DNA of 64,000 nucleotides from Ruminococcus flavefaciens (lineage in GTDB: Bacteria; Bacillota; Clostridia; Oscillospirales; Ruminococcaceae): contig NZ_FRCT01000006.1 in the NCBI RefSeq assembly GCF_900143025.1, positions 62,001-126,000 on the forward strand, given 5' to 3'. Position numbers and translations under genes: made by a program. Position 1 is the first letter of the stretch. Every line of letters starts with the position of its first letter. The notes under the pieces are model-generated. The model was not told the DNA's origin. It made no database searches and saw nothing but the letters and a program-made list of their open reading frames with translations. Positions 1 to 8,246 of the stretch are shown piece by piece.

Positions 1-230
1 TTTTAAACAAATCAACGTTCACGGAAAAAGATTTATCGTTTTTGGGTGAATATGATGTAAAAAAGTAAGGGCTTGGTTTGTACATATATTATAATAGAGG
101 GAAACAACGACAGCATACGCAAAATATCATCTTGATATGAAAAAGTATGAAAAATGCTGAAAAACAATGAAATTCAATGATAAACTCAAAAAAAATCTGA
201 AAAACAGGCTAAAATATCCCAGGATAACAT
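1..230. other. Left-edge intergenic stretch
   Basis: AT-rich sequence before the first promoter. No convincing gene, RNA or repeat was seen. The gene to the left lies outside the window. Confidence 0.5.
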
Positions 231-259
231 TTGCAGTTCATATGAACTTATGATATAAT
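231..259 (+). promoter_or_regulatory. Sigma-A promoter of the DUF1836 gene
   Basis: TTGCAG and a perfect TATAAT are separated by 17 bp and lie about 30 bp before the start codon, giving a very short 5' leader. Confidence 0.75.
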
Positions 260-289
260 CATATCATCGCAAGAGAGGAGATAACGACT

Positions 290-859
290 ATGAACAGACT
301 TATTCCCGGAACTACAATGAAATTTTCCGAGCAGGCTCGTGAATCGGCTTTTTCCGTGATCTCACCTGTTCTTGAAGCTACAGGCGGACTTACACTTTCC
401 CAGCTCTCAAAGCTCACAGGGCTTGAAGGCACTACTATCCAGAACTGGATAAAGCGCGGCTGGGTATCCGCTACCAAGGGCAAAAAGTATTCGGAAAAGC
501 AGATAATCCGCATACTTCTTATAAATATGCTCCGAAAGGCTATGAAGCTTGAGGACATTGCAAATCTTATGCGCTATATCAACGGCGATGTTGAGGATAC
601 CTCAGATGATATCATAGAGGATATACTCCTTTATAATATCCTTTGCAGGATAATCTTTACAGCAGAGGACGAAGGGGCGTTCGATACCGAGCATATAAAA
701 ACTCTGGTATCCCGTGAGTTAGCGGATTATTCCAAAGAGGTCAAGGAACTTGACAAGCTCCGAAAAGCCATGTATGTCATGGTTATGGGGTACAGGAGCG
801 GTTGTCTGAGGACTGAAATGGAAAAGGGGCTCGAGGTCATTCTTGAAGGAATGAAATGA
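290..859 (+). CDS. DUF1836 family protein, likely MerR-like DNA-binding regulator
   Basis: The 189-residue product has the DUF1836 layout. An N-terminal segment resembles a MerR-type winged helix (LSQLSKLTGLEGTTIQNWIK), a KGKKYSEKQIIRILL stretch follows, and the second half is an all-helical acidic region. The family is widespread in Firmicutes; DNA binding is predicted from the fold, and no target is known. The ATG follows a GAGAGGAG ribosome site at 9 bp. Two small genes on the same strand follow with short gaps and may be co-transcribed. No metal or ligand residues stand out. Confidence 0.8.
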   Translation: MNRLIPGTTMKFSEQARESAFSVISPVLEATGGLTLSQLSKLTGLEGTTIQNWIKRGWVSATKGKKYSEKQIIRILLINMLRKAMKLEDIANLMRYINGDVEDTSDDIIEDILLYNILCRIIFTAEDEGAFDTEHIKTLVSRELADYSKEVKELDKLRKAMYVMVMGYRSGCLRTEMEKGLEVILEGMK

Positions 860-901
860 TCGAAAAAATACATGATATCGGATATTAGGGAGGTTTAAGA
901 A

Positions 902-1099
902 ATGAATGTTGTAACTGCATTACTAATGAGCAAAAAGAAAATAATCAAGCTGTTTGAAGTATCAAAGGCTTATTCCGAGGACAGTGCAAGGACACTTGAT
1001 GAATTGGGCATCTATAATCCCGAGGCTACCTTTGAATTGCTGTATGACAATGTCATTTCAGCAACAGAGGACGGAAAGTATTTTCTTAACAAAGTATAA
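902..1099 (+). CDS. Small hypothetical protein, paralog A
   Basis: This 65-residue protein is not recognised. It has a good ribosome site (GGAGGT, 7 bp before ATG). It is clearly related to its downstream neighbour: both have a basic K-K/R-I helix, then AYSEDSAR-LDELG/AYSEGSAR-LDEIG, a -NP- turn, and end in VISxTxDGxYxLNK. The arrangement looks like a compact helix-turn-helix followed by a beta-hairpin, so a small nucleic-acid-binding protein is possible, but this is inference. It lies 42 bp after the DUF1836 gene. Confidence 0.7.
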   Translation: MNVVTALLMSKKKIIKLFEVSKAYSEDSARTLDELGIYNPEATFELLYDNVISATEDGKYFLNKV

Positions 1100-1139
1100 A
1101 AATACAGCATGATATACGGATGAAAAAGGGGGCTTTGTC

Positions 1140-1352
1140 ATGGCGTTCGTTCCGCCTGTTCCGCTTATCAGGAAGAAAAGGATAGTAAGGGCGCTTATGA
1201 AAGCAAACGCTTACTCGGAAGGCAGTGCCAGAAGGCTTGATGAAATAGGATTGTTCAATCCTTACGGATTCCCGCTTTTGACTGCCAGAATGATAAAGCG
1301 GAAGGTAATATCGGTTACCGATGATGGAAGGTATTATCTTAATAAGGGGTAA
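1140..1352 (+). CDS. Small hypothetical protein, paralog B
   Basis: The 70-residue product is a paralog of the 65-residue protein just upstream; the SEGSARRLDEIGLFNP and VISVTDDGRYYLNKG segments match almost position by position. A GGGGG ribosome site precedes the ATG. The last four codons and the stop lie inside the first unit of a 45-bp tandem repeat, so the repeat probably arose by duplicating the 3' end of this gene. Function unknown. Confidence 0.7.
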   Translation: MAFVPPVPLIRKKRIVRALMKANAYSEGSARRLDEIGLFNPYGFPLLTARMIKRKVISVTDDGRYYLNKG

Positions 1353-1444
1353 AAAAGATTAATGTTGGGGTAAACGATCAGACTTAATAAGGGGTAAAAA
1401 AGATTAATGTTGGGGTAAACGATCAGACTTAATAAGGGGTAAAA
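1338..1444. repeat. 45-bp tandem repeat, about 2.4 copies
   Basis: Two essentially identical 45-bp units start at 1338 and 1383, with a partial third at 1428. Each full unit has AATAAGGGGTAAAAAAGATT and GTTGGGGTAAACGATCAG. The first unit includes the stop codon of the preceding small gene. The GTTGGGGTAAAC block recurs once more at about 2566-2577, after the SPFH gene. Confidence 0.9.
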
Positions 1445-1486
1445 CATTCAAATACACTAATAAATACACATTAAAGGAGAATTATT

Positions 1487-2383
1487 ATGCCAATCAATGT
1501 TAGGGAGATCAATAATGCACCGAAGAAGCCAAGCTTTAAGGGTATAAAGTGGGCTGTTATAGGAATTGCCGCAGTTCTTGTAGCTGCAAATTCCTTTACC
1601 ATAGTGCCCGCAGGTAATACAGGTGTAGTTCTTACACTTGGCGAGGTATCATCAAATCCGCTTACAGAGGGTTTCCACATCAAAGCTCCGTTTGTTCAGA
1701 CGGTTGAGAAGATGTCCAACAAGATACAGGTGTTTGAAGCAAAGGCTACAGCGGTATCGCGTGACTTACAGACTGTAAACAGTGATATTGCCGTAAACTA
1801 CAGACTTATCTCTGATAAATCACCTGATATGTACAAGAATGTAGGTGTTGAATACAGCACTATACTCGTTTCTCCTGTTGTTCAGGAGTGCATGAAGTCT
1901 GCGACAGCAAAGTACAATGCAGAACAGCTCATTACAGAGCGTGAGGCAGTAAGTACCGAGGTAAAGACAGCGCTTGATGAAAAGCTCAATTCCTATGGTA
2001 TATATATTGAGAAATTCAATATTGTAAACTTTGATTTTACAGAGGAGTTCAATAACGCTATCGAAGCAAAGCAGGTAGCAGAGCAGAACCTCCTCAAGAC
2101 AAAGACCGAGCAGGAGCAGGCTAAGGTAGTTGCAAAGACCGAGGCTGAAAAGAAGGTCATCGCAGCAAATGCTGAGGCAGAGGCAATACTTGCTCAGGCA
2201 CAGGCTCAGGCAGATGCTAACAAGCTTCTTGAAGAGTCGCTTTCAAGCAAGGTAATAGCTTACGAGCAGATCCAGAAATGGGACGGCGTAATGCCTAAGG
2301 TAACAGGCAAGGACGGCGGTCTGCTCATAGATGTGGATATCAACGATGCAGTATCCAATAACGCTGCACAGCCACAGAACTGA
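1487..2383 (+). CDS. SPFH/band-7 (prohibitin-like) membrane protein
   Basis: The 298-residue protein has one N-terminal transmembrane helix (about residues 22-42, no cleavable signal) and then the SPFH domain, with VPAGNTGVVLTLGEV and EGFHIKAPF typical of prohibitin/HflK-like proteins. A long Ala/Glu/Lys-rich coiled coil runs from about residue 185 to 260 (EAEAILAQAQAQADANKLLE). Family members form oligomeric membrane scaffolds that organise microdomains or modulate membrane proteases. It is not an NfeD-linked flotillin. The ATG follows AAAGGAGA at 6 bp. It appears monocistronic and is followed by a hairpin-rich stretch and a terminator. Confidence 0.88.
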   Translation: MPINVREINNAPKKPSFKGIKWAVIGIAAVLVAANSFTIVPAGNTGVVLTLGEVSSNPLTEGFHIKAPFVQTVEKMSNKIQVFEAKATAVSRDLQTVNSDIAVNYRLISDKSPDMYKNVGVEYSTILVSPVVQECMKSATAKYNAEQLITEREAVSTEVKTALDEKLNSYGIYIEKFNIVNFDFTEEFNNAIEAKQVAEQNLLKTKTEQEQAKVVAKTEAEKKVIAANAEAEAILAQAQAQADANKLLEESLSSKVIAYEQIQKWDGVMPKVTGKDGGLLIDVDINDAVSNNAAQPQN

Positions 2384-2607
2384 AATGAATAAACTTTCGG
2401 GGGGAACAAAGCTGTTCGCGGAACAGTAATACAGATCTCCGACCTCCGCCAAAGGGGACGGGGGAGGGGATCCGCTCATCTACCAAGATAGGGATAGAAG
2501 CTCGGGGAAAACAGAGAGCTTCACGTACATAAAAAATATGCGGTAAGTCTGGGGAGACTTCCGCAGTTGGGGTAAACATTATTTCTTATATAGTTGATAT
2601 GATGACT
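2384..2607 (+). other. Hairpin-rich non-coding stretch after the SPFH gene
   Basis: No credible protein gene is present. Four successive hairpins can be drawn: 2412-2426 (CTGTTC/GAACAG), 2434-2472 (GATCTCC arm against GGGGATC), 2498-2521 (AAGCTC/GAGCTT) and 2540-2564 (GCGG..AGTCT/AGACT..CCGC, loop GGGG). The terminator follows directly. It could be a structured 3' UTR or a small RNA; no known RNA family was recognised. Confidence 0.45.
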
Positions 2608-2642
2608 AAAGCTTATGTAGGGGTACATAGGCTTTTCTTTTT
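2608..2642 (+). terminator. Rho-independent terminator
   Basis: A 12-bp stem (AAAGCTTATGTA with TACATAGGCTTT, one G-U pair) closes a GGGG loop and runs into a T-rich tract. It ends the transcript from the SPFH gene or the structured stretch. Confidence 0.85.
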
Positions 2643-2687
2643 GCATATAAGCGCAGGACAGCTGAGATCATATAACATACTGTTCTG

Positions 2688-2716
2688 AAAAAAAGGACTG
2701 CCGCACAGCGACAGTC
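2688..2716 (-). terminator. Terminator of the DUF1508 gene
   Basis: Read on the minus strand, GGACTGTCG and CGGCAGTCC form a stem followed by a run of T, just after the DUF1508 stop codon. Confidence 0.8.
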
Positions 2717-2723
2717 CCTGTTT

Positions 2724-3110
2724 TTACTTTTTATCAGGCTCAGGCTCGATAATAGGAGCGTCAACAGCGTTTTTCCTTACGCTTGCGATACCCTTTTTAC
2801 AGCTGTCCTTCTTGACATAGCCTTCACTGGCGGCGATGGTCTCGCCGTTCCTTGCTTTAAGGCGGAATCTGAATTCGCCTGATTTGTCCTTGTAAATCTC
2901 GAACTTCGGATTTGTCTCAGTCTGAAATCCTTCTACGGTCTGATCTTCAAGATTAGCCTCAGGAGCGTTCTTCATAACGCTGGCGATGCCGTTTTTAACG
3001 CTTGCGAGTGTATTGTATACCTCTCCGCCTGTAGCGATCACCTCTCCGTTACCAGCCTTCAGGCTGAATGTAAAGCCAGTCTTGGTAGTCTTGATGATAA
3101 ATTTGCCCAT
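2724..3110 (-). CDS. DUF1508 (YegP-like) tandem-repeat protein
   Basis: The product has two copies of the roughly 50-residue DUF1508 unit. Each has the signature F-x-F-x-L-K-A-x-N-G-E followed by KxGIASVxKNA, as in E. coli YegP. The fold is a small alpha/beta domain of unknown function. The ATG at 3110 is preferred because homologs begin MGKF and an AGGTG ribosome site lies about 11 nt upstream; a GTG five codons earlier would overlap that site. The C-terminus ends in a short acidic tail. Single gene with its own promoter and terminator. Confidence 0.85.
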   Translation of the reverse strand: MGKFIIKTTKTGFTFSLKAGNGEVIATGGEVYNTLASVKNGIASVMKNAPEANLEDQTVEGFQTETNPKFEIYKDKSGEFRFRLKARNGETIAASEGYVKKDSCKKGIASVRKNAVDAPIIEPEPDKK

Positions 3111-3173
3111 AATTATTTTCAACACCTTTCAGCATAATGTTATAAATCGAACTTGCCGCCGATTTTCACCATA

Positions 3174-3202
3174 ATTATAACTGAATTATATCATCTTGTC
3201 AA
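3174..3202 (-). promoter_or_regulatory. Sigma-A promoter of the DUF1508 gene
   Basis: On the minus strand TTGACA (3197-3202) and TATAAT (3174-3179) are both perfect and separated by 17 bp. Confidence 0.85.
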
Positions 3203-3262
3203 TAGATTTTGTTAAATTTCATCAATATAACGAACAAAAAGTAAATCTGTTCAATTTTTGAT

Positions 3263-3288
3263 AAAAAAGAGCGTACCAATGTACGCTC
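3263..3288 (-). terminator. Terminator of the ispE operon
   Basis: On the minus strand GAGCGTAC/GTACGCTC is a perfect 8-bp stem with a 4-nt loop followed by TTTTTT. Confidence 0.9.
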
Positions 3289-3298
3289 CTCATCATAT

Positions 3299-4159
3299 TT
3301 ATTCTGTAATAATAAAGCTTTCGGGGACTGTTCTGCATACTGCCGAAAAAAATCCCTTTTCCGTCAGCTTTTCAGCACATATTTCAGCCTGTGCGGTATC
3401 AGTGAAAAGTCCGAACACTGCCGAGCCGCTGCCAGTCATGATCGCGCTGAGAGCATCATTGCCAAGCATTACAGACTTTATGCTGTCAACTTCTTCCAGC
3501 TGTACAGCCTGCTCAAAGAGATTGCCGAAGTATTTGCAAGCCGTATCGGGAGCTTTTTCTATGGCATCAATAAGCTTTTTGGTTTCGGTGTGGACAGGTG
3601 CAGCAAGGCTGTCGATGTTTCGGTAAGCCTCAGCCGTAGAAACTCCTTCCTTTCCCTTTGCGATGACAAGTATACGTCCCGAATAATCGGCGATTGGAGT
3701 TATTTTCTCACCAATGCCCTCAACGTAGGCAGTTCCGCCCGTAAGGAAGAAGGGGACATCTGCCCCCAGCTTTTCGGGTGCGCTGACGCTTTTTCCCGTC
3801 ATTCTGCCGAGACAGTAGAGCACGGCAGCTGCATCGGTGCTTCCGCCGCCCATGCCTGCCTGTGAAGGTATACCCTTTTTAATATGTATACGGCAGCCGC
3901 AGTCCATACCGTTCTCCTCAAAGAACAGCTTTGCGGCTTTATATGCGATATTGCGTTCATCGCAGGGGATAGGGTCAGAGCTTGCAAAGCTTTCGGGCAC
4001 TTCACAGCTCAGCTCTATGCCGCTGTCGGTAAGCTCCACAGTTACCTCGTCATAGAGTCCTACGGTCTGGAATACGCTTTCGATAGCGTGATAGCCGTTG
4101 GGGAGCTTTCCCGTGACATCGAGTGCAAGGTTGACCTTTGCCGCTGTCTTTACCTTCAT
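3299..4159 (-). CDS. ispE: 4-diphosphocytidyl-2-C-methyl-D-erythritol kinase
   Basis: This GHMP-family kinase phosphorylates CDP-methylerythritol in the non-mevalonate isoprenoid pathway. The 286-residue length is normal. The N-terminal AKVNLALDVTGKLPNGYH motif matches IspE, and the ATP-binding loop PSQAGMGGGSTDAA (about residue 98) is the GHMP glycine-rich motif. The C-terminal MTGSGSAVFGLF is also conserved. The start overlaps the aminotransferase stop by 4 bp (ATGA), so the two are translationally coupled. It is the last gene of the minus-strand run and is followed by a strong terminator. Confidence 0.95.
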   Translation of the reverse strand: MKVKTAAKVNLALDVTGKLPNGYHAIESVFQTVGLYDEVTVELTDSGIELSCEVPESFASSDPIPCDERNIAYKAAKLFFEENGMDCGCRIHIKKGIPSQAGMGGGSTDAAAVLYCLGRMTGKSVSAPEKLGADVPFFLTGGTAYVEGIGEKITPIADYSGRILVIAKGKEGVSTAEAYRNIDSLAAPVHTETKKLIDAIEKAPDTACKYFGNLFEQAVQLEEVDSIKSVMLGNDALSAIMTGSGSAVFGLFTDTAQAEICAEKLTEKGFFSAVCRTVPESFIITE

Positions 4160-5337
4160 TTCTTTTCAGCCTCCAGCTTTTTCAGGAACTTCTCTATACG
4201 TCTGATAGCTTCCATAAGATGCTTTAGTGAATAAGCGTAGGAGATACGCATATAGCCTTCGCCGCTTTCACCGAATGCACTTCCGGGGACTGCCGCAACT
4301 CTCTCCTCAAAGAGCAGTCTTTCGCAGAATTCCTCACTGGTCATGCCTGTGCTCTTGATACACGGGAACACGTAAAACGCGCCCTCGGGGTTGAAGCAGG
4401 TAAGTCCGAGGCGGTTGAATTCGCCCACAAGATAGCGGCGGCGGATATTGTACTCCTCTACCATTTTTGCTACTTCCTTGTCACAGGAGGTAAGCGCCTC
4501 AACTGCGGCATTCTGGCTAATGAATGGGCTGCACATGATACCGTACTGATGTATCTTCGATATTTGGGTGATTATAGGTTCGGGAGCCGTAACATAGCCA
4601 AGTCTCCAGCCTGTCATGGCGTAAGCCTTCGAGAAGCCGTTAACGTAGATAGTACGCTCTCTCATGTCTTCAAGCTCGATTATGGAGAAATGCTTTCTTC
4701 CGTATGTAAGCTCGGAGTATATCTCGTCCGACAGCACCATGATATTTGTATTGCGGAGGAAATCCGCAATAGGCTCTAAGTCCTCTTTCGTCATAACTGC
4801 GCCTGTGGGATTATTCGGGAAAGGCAGTATCAGGAGCTTTGTGCGGTCAGTTACCTTGTCCTTGAAGTCATCGAGCGTAAGCTTGAAGTTATTCTCGATG
4901 CGTGTAGGCACAGATACGGGAACTCCGCCTGCAAGCTCTACAAGTGGCGCATAACAGACGAAGCAGGGCTCCACGACAAGCACCTCATCGCCCGGGTCGA
5001 GAAGTCCTCTGAGAGCAAGGTCTATAGCCTCAGAGCCGCCTACGGTAACGATTATCTCCTTGTCGGGGTCATACTTTACGCCGTGCTTTTTCTCGATATG
5101 GGCGGAAAGAGTATTTCTCAGAGGAACGAGACCCTTGTTTGGTCCGTAGATGATATGCTTTCTTTCAAGCACCTGTATGGCAGCCTTTCTTATAGCCCAT
5201 GGCGTATTGAAGTCAGGCTCGCCGACACCGAGGGATATAACGTCCTCCATAGTGCCTGCAATGTCGAAGAACTTTCGTATCCCCGACGGTTTTATGTCCT
5301 TTATCTTATTGGAAAGGACTTTATCGTAATCTATCAC
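4156..5337 (-). CDS. Class I/II PLP-dependent aminotransferase
   Basis: The 393-residue protein is a fold-type I aminotransferase related to aspartate and aromatic aminotransferases (AspC/PatA-like). Visible signatures are VGEPDFNTP near the N-terminus, PNNPTGAV, SDEIYSELTY and the PLP-lysine motif NGFSKAYAMTGWRLGY. The exact amino-acid substrate cannot be read from sequence. The start is a GTG only 2 bp after the stop of an Lrp-type regulator, and the gene overlaps ispE by 4 bp. A local Lrp protein is therefore a reasonable candidate regulator of this gene, by inference. Confidence 0.88.
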   Translation of the reverse strand: MIDYDKVLSNKIKDIKPSGIRKFFDIAGTMEDVISLGVGEPDFNTPWAIRKAAIQVLERKHIIYGPNKGLVPLRNTLSAHIEKKHGVKYDPDKEIIVTVGGSEAIDLALRGLLDPGDEVLVVEPCFVCYAPLVELAGGVPVSVPTRIENNFKLTLDDFKDKVTDRTKLLILPFPNNPTGAVMTKEDLEPIADFLRNTNIMVLSDEIYSELTYGRKHFSIIELEDMRERTIYVNGFSKAYAMTGWRLGYVTAPEPIITQISKIHQYGIMCSPFISQNAAVEALTSCDKEVAKMVEEYNIRRRYLVGEFNRLGLTCFNPEGAFYVFPCIKSTGMTSEEFCERLLFEERVAAVPGSAFGESGEGYMRISYAYSLKHLMEAIRRIEKFLKKLEAEKK

Positions 5338-5339
5338 GA

Positions 5340-5816
5340 TCAGCCGAGTCCCCTTTCATCAGGCTCTTCACGGTCGATGAATATGCCTTTTTCCTTGTAT
5401 TTTTTCAGTATAAAGTGTGTAGAAGTAGATAAAATTCCGTCAATTGTAGCAAGTCTTTCCGAAACGAAGAAGGCAACGTCCTTGAGGTCGTTTCCCTTAA
5501 CCTCAACAGCAAGGTCGTAAGCGCCTGATGACATAAGGCTCACGCTCTCAACTTCATCGTACATCATTATTGTCTTTGCAATATCGTCAAATCCGCAGTC
5601 GCGCTGGGGAGTAACTTTGAGCTCGATAGTAGCGTATACAGTTGACTTGTCGTAGAGGTCGTCGTCCACGATAACGCTGTAGCCCTTGATGACGCCGCTT
5701 TTTTCCAGCTTTTCTATCTCGGCGGCTGCCGCTTCAGCGGAGATACCAAGTATTTCGCCCAGCTCCGCGTTAGAAATGCGGGCATTCTGCTGTAATATTT
5801 TTACAATGTCTTTCAT
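5340..5816 (-). CDS. Lrp/AsnC family transcriptional regulator
   Basis: The 158-residue protein has an N-terminal winged helix-turn-helix (NAELGEILGISAEAAAAEIE) and a C-terminal RAM/AsnC ligand-binding domain with the characteristic alpha-beta pattern and the SGAYDLAVEVKG segment. Family members sense amino acids and assemble as dimers to octamers. It begins 7-8 turns earlier than classical Lrp and lacks the usual N-terminal LDxxD extension. It lies immediately upstream of an aminotransferase, a common pairing in Firmicutes. The ATG follows AAAGGAA. Confidence 0.88.
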   Translation of the reverse strand: MKDIVKILQQNARISNAELGEILGISAEAAAAEIEKLEKSGVIKGYSVIVDDDLYDKSTVYATIELKVTPQRDCGFDDIAKTIMMYDEVESVSLMSSGAYDLAVEVKGNDLKDVAFFVSERLATIDGILSTSTHFILKKYKEKGIFIDREEPDERGLG

Positions 5817-5840
5817 AATATCATTTCCTTTCGTTATATA

Positions 5841-6815
5841 TTAGTATTGCCTGTATTCGCCCTGAGTATAGCCGTAGTATTCAAGCACATCGTCCCATGT
5901 CTTGTCAACGAAATTGGTATATCCGTAGCCGAAGTCACAATCGCCCACATATTTCTTATCGCGGGCTGTGTCCCAGCAGAAGAGCTTTGTTACGGAAATA
6001 CCGTTGTATTCCAGTACATACTCTATATCACCGTGTTCAGGTATCTCCCAGTCGAGGTCAGAGGTAAAAGGCGCATCCTTGCTCCATTTGCCGTAGAGAT
6101 ATACGGGGATATCTTCCTTGCCGCGGTTGTATTCCCATGCGATAGCCGCAGCAAGGTCGCAGGACTCCATGAGCTCCTTGTCATTGAAGTCATAGCCCTC
6201 AGGCTCCTGATAGCTGCTGTTGTTATTATTGCTGTTGTAGCCGTAGTCGTCATCTTCAAGCTTTATATCGGTGTATTTACCGTATTCCAGCCCGAATTTG
6301 TCAAGCACCTTTTTCCATTTCAGCTCTCTTATGTCGTCAGCGTCCTCGATATCGCCGTAAACTCCGACTTTATCCTTTCGTGAAGTACCGCTGCAGCACA
6401 TAACAGCCTTTGGATAACCTGTTTCGTCGAGAATTACTATATATTCAAACTCCTTGTCGGTGGGAAAATAATTTCTGACCTTTTCGCCGAAATCGCCCTC
6501 GCCTGTCTTTGTGTAGACGATATCATTGCCGAATTTGCTTTCCTCATCTACCAGAACTGTCATTATACTATTATAAATCGACTTTGCATGTGAATTTGCG
6601 GAAACCTTTTTGCTCTTTTCGACATAGCTCATCATTCCGAAGCTGAGGTCGAGACCCCTTCCGCTTTTGTCCTTTTTCTCGGTAGTCTCCTGAGCTTCCG
6701 TAGTTGTCTCGGGCTCGGATTTTTCCTCAGATTTGCTTTTCTCCTTGCCGCAGCTAAATGAAGCCGATACGGTAAGAAGTGCCAGACTGAGCAATAATGC
6801 TCTTTTAGCTTTCAT
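5841..6815 (-). CDS. Secreted lipoprotein of unknown function
   Basis: The 324-residue product has a lipoprotein signal peptide ending in SASFSC (lipobox Cys at about residue 22), then a low-complexity Glu/Thr/Lys linker (about residues 25-52). The folded part begins with a pilin-like or sortilin-like stretch and holds several Asp/Tyr-rich segments (DDYGYNSNNNNSSYQ). No family was recognised. The C-terminal half has two similar segments (VTKLFCWDT and AVMCCSGTS, each near GYP/NGI turns), hinting at an internal duplication, but this is weak. It sits between hisJ and the Lrp gene on the same strand with short gaps. Confidence 0.7.
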   Translation of the reverse strand: MKAKRALLLSLALLTVSASFSCGKEKSKSEEKSEPETTTEAQETTEKKDKSGRGLDLSFGMMSYVEKSKKVSANSHAKSIYNSIMTVLVDEESKFGNDIVYTKTGEGDFGEKVRNYFPTDKEFEYIVILDETGYPKAVMCCSGTSRKDKVGVYGDIEDADDIRELKWKKVLDKFGLEYGKYTDIKLEDDDYGYNSNNNNSSYQEPEGYDFNDKELMESCDLAAAIAWEYNRGKEDIPVYLYGKWSKDAPFTSDLDWEIPEHGDIEYVLEYNGISVTKLFCWDTARDKKYVGDCDFGYGYTNFVDKTWDDVLEYYGYTQGEYRQY

Positions 6816-6828
6816 ATTTATTCCCCCA

Positions 6829-7683
6829 TTATGTTATGTCTATGAAATAAGGCTTTCTCTTTTTGAAGTAAGCTATGCGGCTGAAGCCTGCCGCTCGTGC
6901 GACTCCTATGCCGTCTGCGGAGTTTGCGGCTATATCCTCAACTGTGTGAGAGTCCGAGCCGACTGTGATTATCTCACCGCCCATATCGCGGTACATTTTT
7001 GTATATTTAAGGTTCGGGAAGCAGTCGCCGAAGCCCTGACGCAGTCCCGAGGTATTTATCTCTATGCCTTTTCCGTTCAGTGCAAGATTGCGGAATATCT
7101 CCGCTATAATATCATCAAACCTGCTTATATCGGCATTTATGTCGTTTCTCTGCTTCATGTAGCGCAGACAGTAGGTAAGATGTCCCAAAACGTCAAAGAA
7201 GTCGGTTTTGCTGACTTCATACACCTCTTTGAAGTAACGCTCCAGCAGGTCGTATATCTCGTCCATAGTCATTTTTTCGTAGTCTATGAAGTAGAAATCC
7301 TGCTCGCCCATTACCTGATGCACCGAGCCTATGATAAAGTCTACACGCTTGTCGGCATTGACTATCTTAGCGGCATCTGTATCCTGTAGTATTTGTCCCA
7401 GCTCAACACCGCAGATGAGGTTGAGCTTTCCTGCCCATTTTTCTTTCAGAGCCGTGACCGCAGATACTGAGCCCTCAAAATCGGCAGCATAATCGAAGCT
7501 TTCGCGGAGATAGCGTTCCTTCTCGGGATAGTGCTCCTCTTTGTACCAGCCGTTACATTCACAGTGGTCGGTAATGGCGTAGGCAGCAAGTCCCAGCTCA
7601 GCCGCTCGCTGTACACAGAGGTCGATATCAGCCTCGGAGTCCACCGAAAACTGCGTATGTGTATGGCAGTCTGTAAGTATCAT
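6829..7683 (-). CDS. hisJ: Histidinol-phosphatase, PHP family
   Basis: The 284-residue enzyme belongs to the HisJ branch of PHP phosphoesterases and would hydrolyse L-histidinol phosphate in histidine biosynthesis. The metal-binding PHP motifs are visible: DCHTHTQFSVDS at the N-terminus, AITDHCE at about residue 37, GSVHQV and VGSDSHTVEDIA near the C-terminus. Length fits HisJ (about 270-285). No other his genes are in the window, so a related PHP phosphatase cannot be excluded. The ATG follows AGGAG at 8 bp. Confidence 0.85.
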   Translation of the reverse strand: MILTDCHTHTQFSVDSEADIDLCVQRAAELGLAAYAITDHCECNGWYKEEHYPEKERYLRESFDYAADFEGSVSAVTALKEKWAGKLNLICGVELGQILQDTDAAKIVNADKRVDFIIGSVHQVMGEQDFYFIDYEKMTMDEIYDLLERYFKEVYEVSKTDFFDVLGHLTYCLRYMKQRNDINADISRFDDIIAEIFRNLALNGKGIEINTSGLRQGFGDCFPNLKYTKMYRDMGGEIITVGSDSHTVEDIAANSADGIGVARAAGFSRIAYFKKRKPYFIDIT

Positions 7684-7739
7684 TGTCTCAGCTCCTTTTT
7701 AATGTATTTTATTATTATAACATATTCGCAGAAAAAAAG

Positions 7740-8216
7740 CTACTGTTTTTTTCGAGTGAGCAGTTCCAGCTCTTCAAGGAGCTTTTTCTTCATGCTTTCC
7801 AGTTCCTCTGCTGTGGGGCGGTTGTCGTCGGAGTACATCTTCTCCATAGGGTACCACCATACAGGACCCTTTCCGTGGTTGCCGTAATTGCCTATATCGC
7901 CGCTTCTGCGCGGATACAGATGCCAGTGGAGATGTGCGTCGCCCATGCCGAGAAGCTCGTAATTCATTTTCTCCGCACCGAAGGCTTTTGCGGCAGCCTC
8001 TGCAACTATGGTCATTTCCTCCATGAATTTAGCTCTTTCAGCCATGTCAAGGTGAAAAAGCTCGGTCTTGTCGCCGTGGTGCTTGTACAGAAAGAGAGTA
8101 TAACCGTAAAAGTGCTGATTATCGCCGATAACTGCATAGCCTGTTTCAAGCTCTTTTACGAAGTATGGATTTGTGCCATTCTTTATCATTTCTATTCTGT
8201 CGCAAATGAGACACAT
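7740..8216 (-). CDS. HIT-family (histidine triad) hydrolase
   Basis: The protein has the HIT-superfamily triad H-L-H-W-H-L-Y near residue 100, an N-terminal CLICDR motif resembling the Cys pair of Hint-like proteins, and the YTLFLYKHH strand. HIT proteins hydrolyse or transfer nucleotides at phosphorus. The start is placed at the internal ATG (MCLICDR, 8216), because an AGGAGAAAGGA ribosome site lies just upstream; the longer reading frame would start before that site. A tryptophan-rich PVWWYP segment after the triad is unlike the common Hint family. Confidence 0.85.
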   Translation of the reverse strand: MCLICDRIEMIKNGTNPYFVKELETGYAVIGDNQHFYGYTLFLYKHHGDKTELFHLDMAERAKFMEEMTIVAEAAAKAFGAEKMNYELLGMGDAHLHWHLYPRRSGDIGNYGNHGKGPVWWYPMEKMYSDDNRPTAEELESMKKKLLEELELLTRKKQ

Positions 8217-8246
8217 AGCATTGTTTCCTTTCTCCTGATTTTTCAT

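Noticed and set aside
1338..1444. Tandem repeat as a CRISPR remnant
   Set aside because: The units are contiguous without unique spacers and no cas genes are present.
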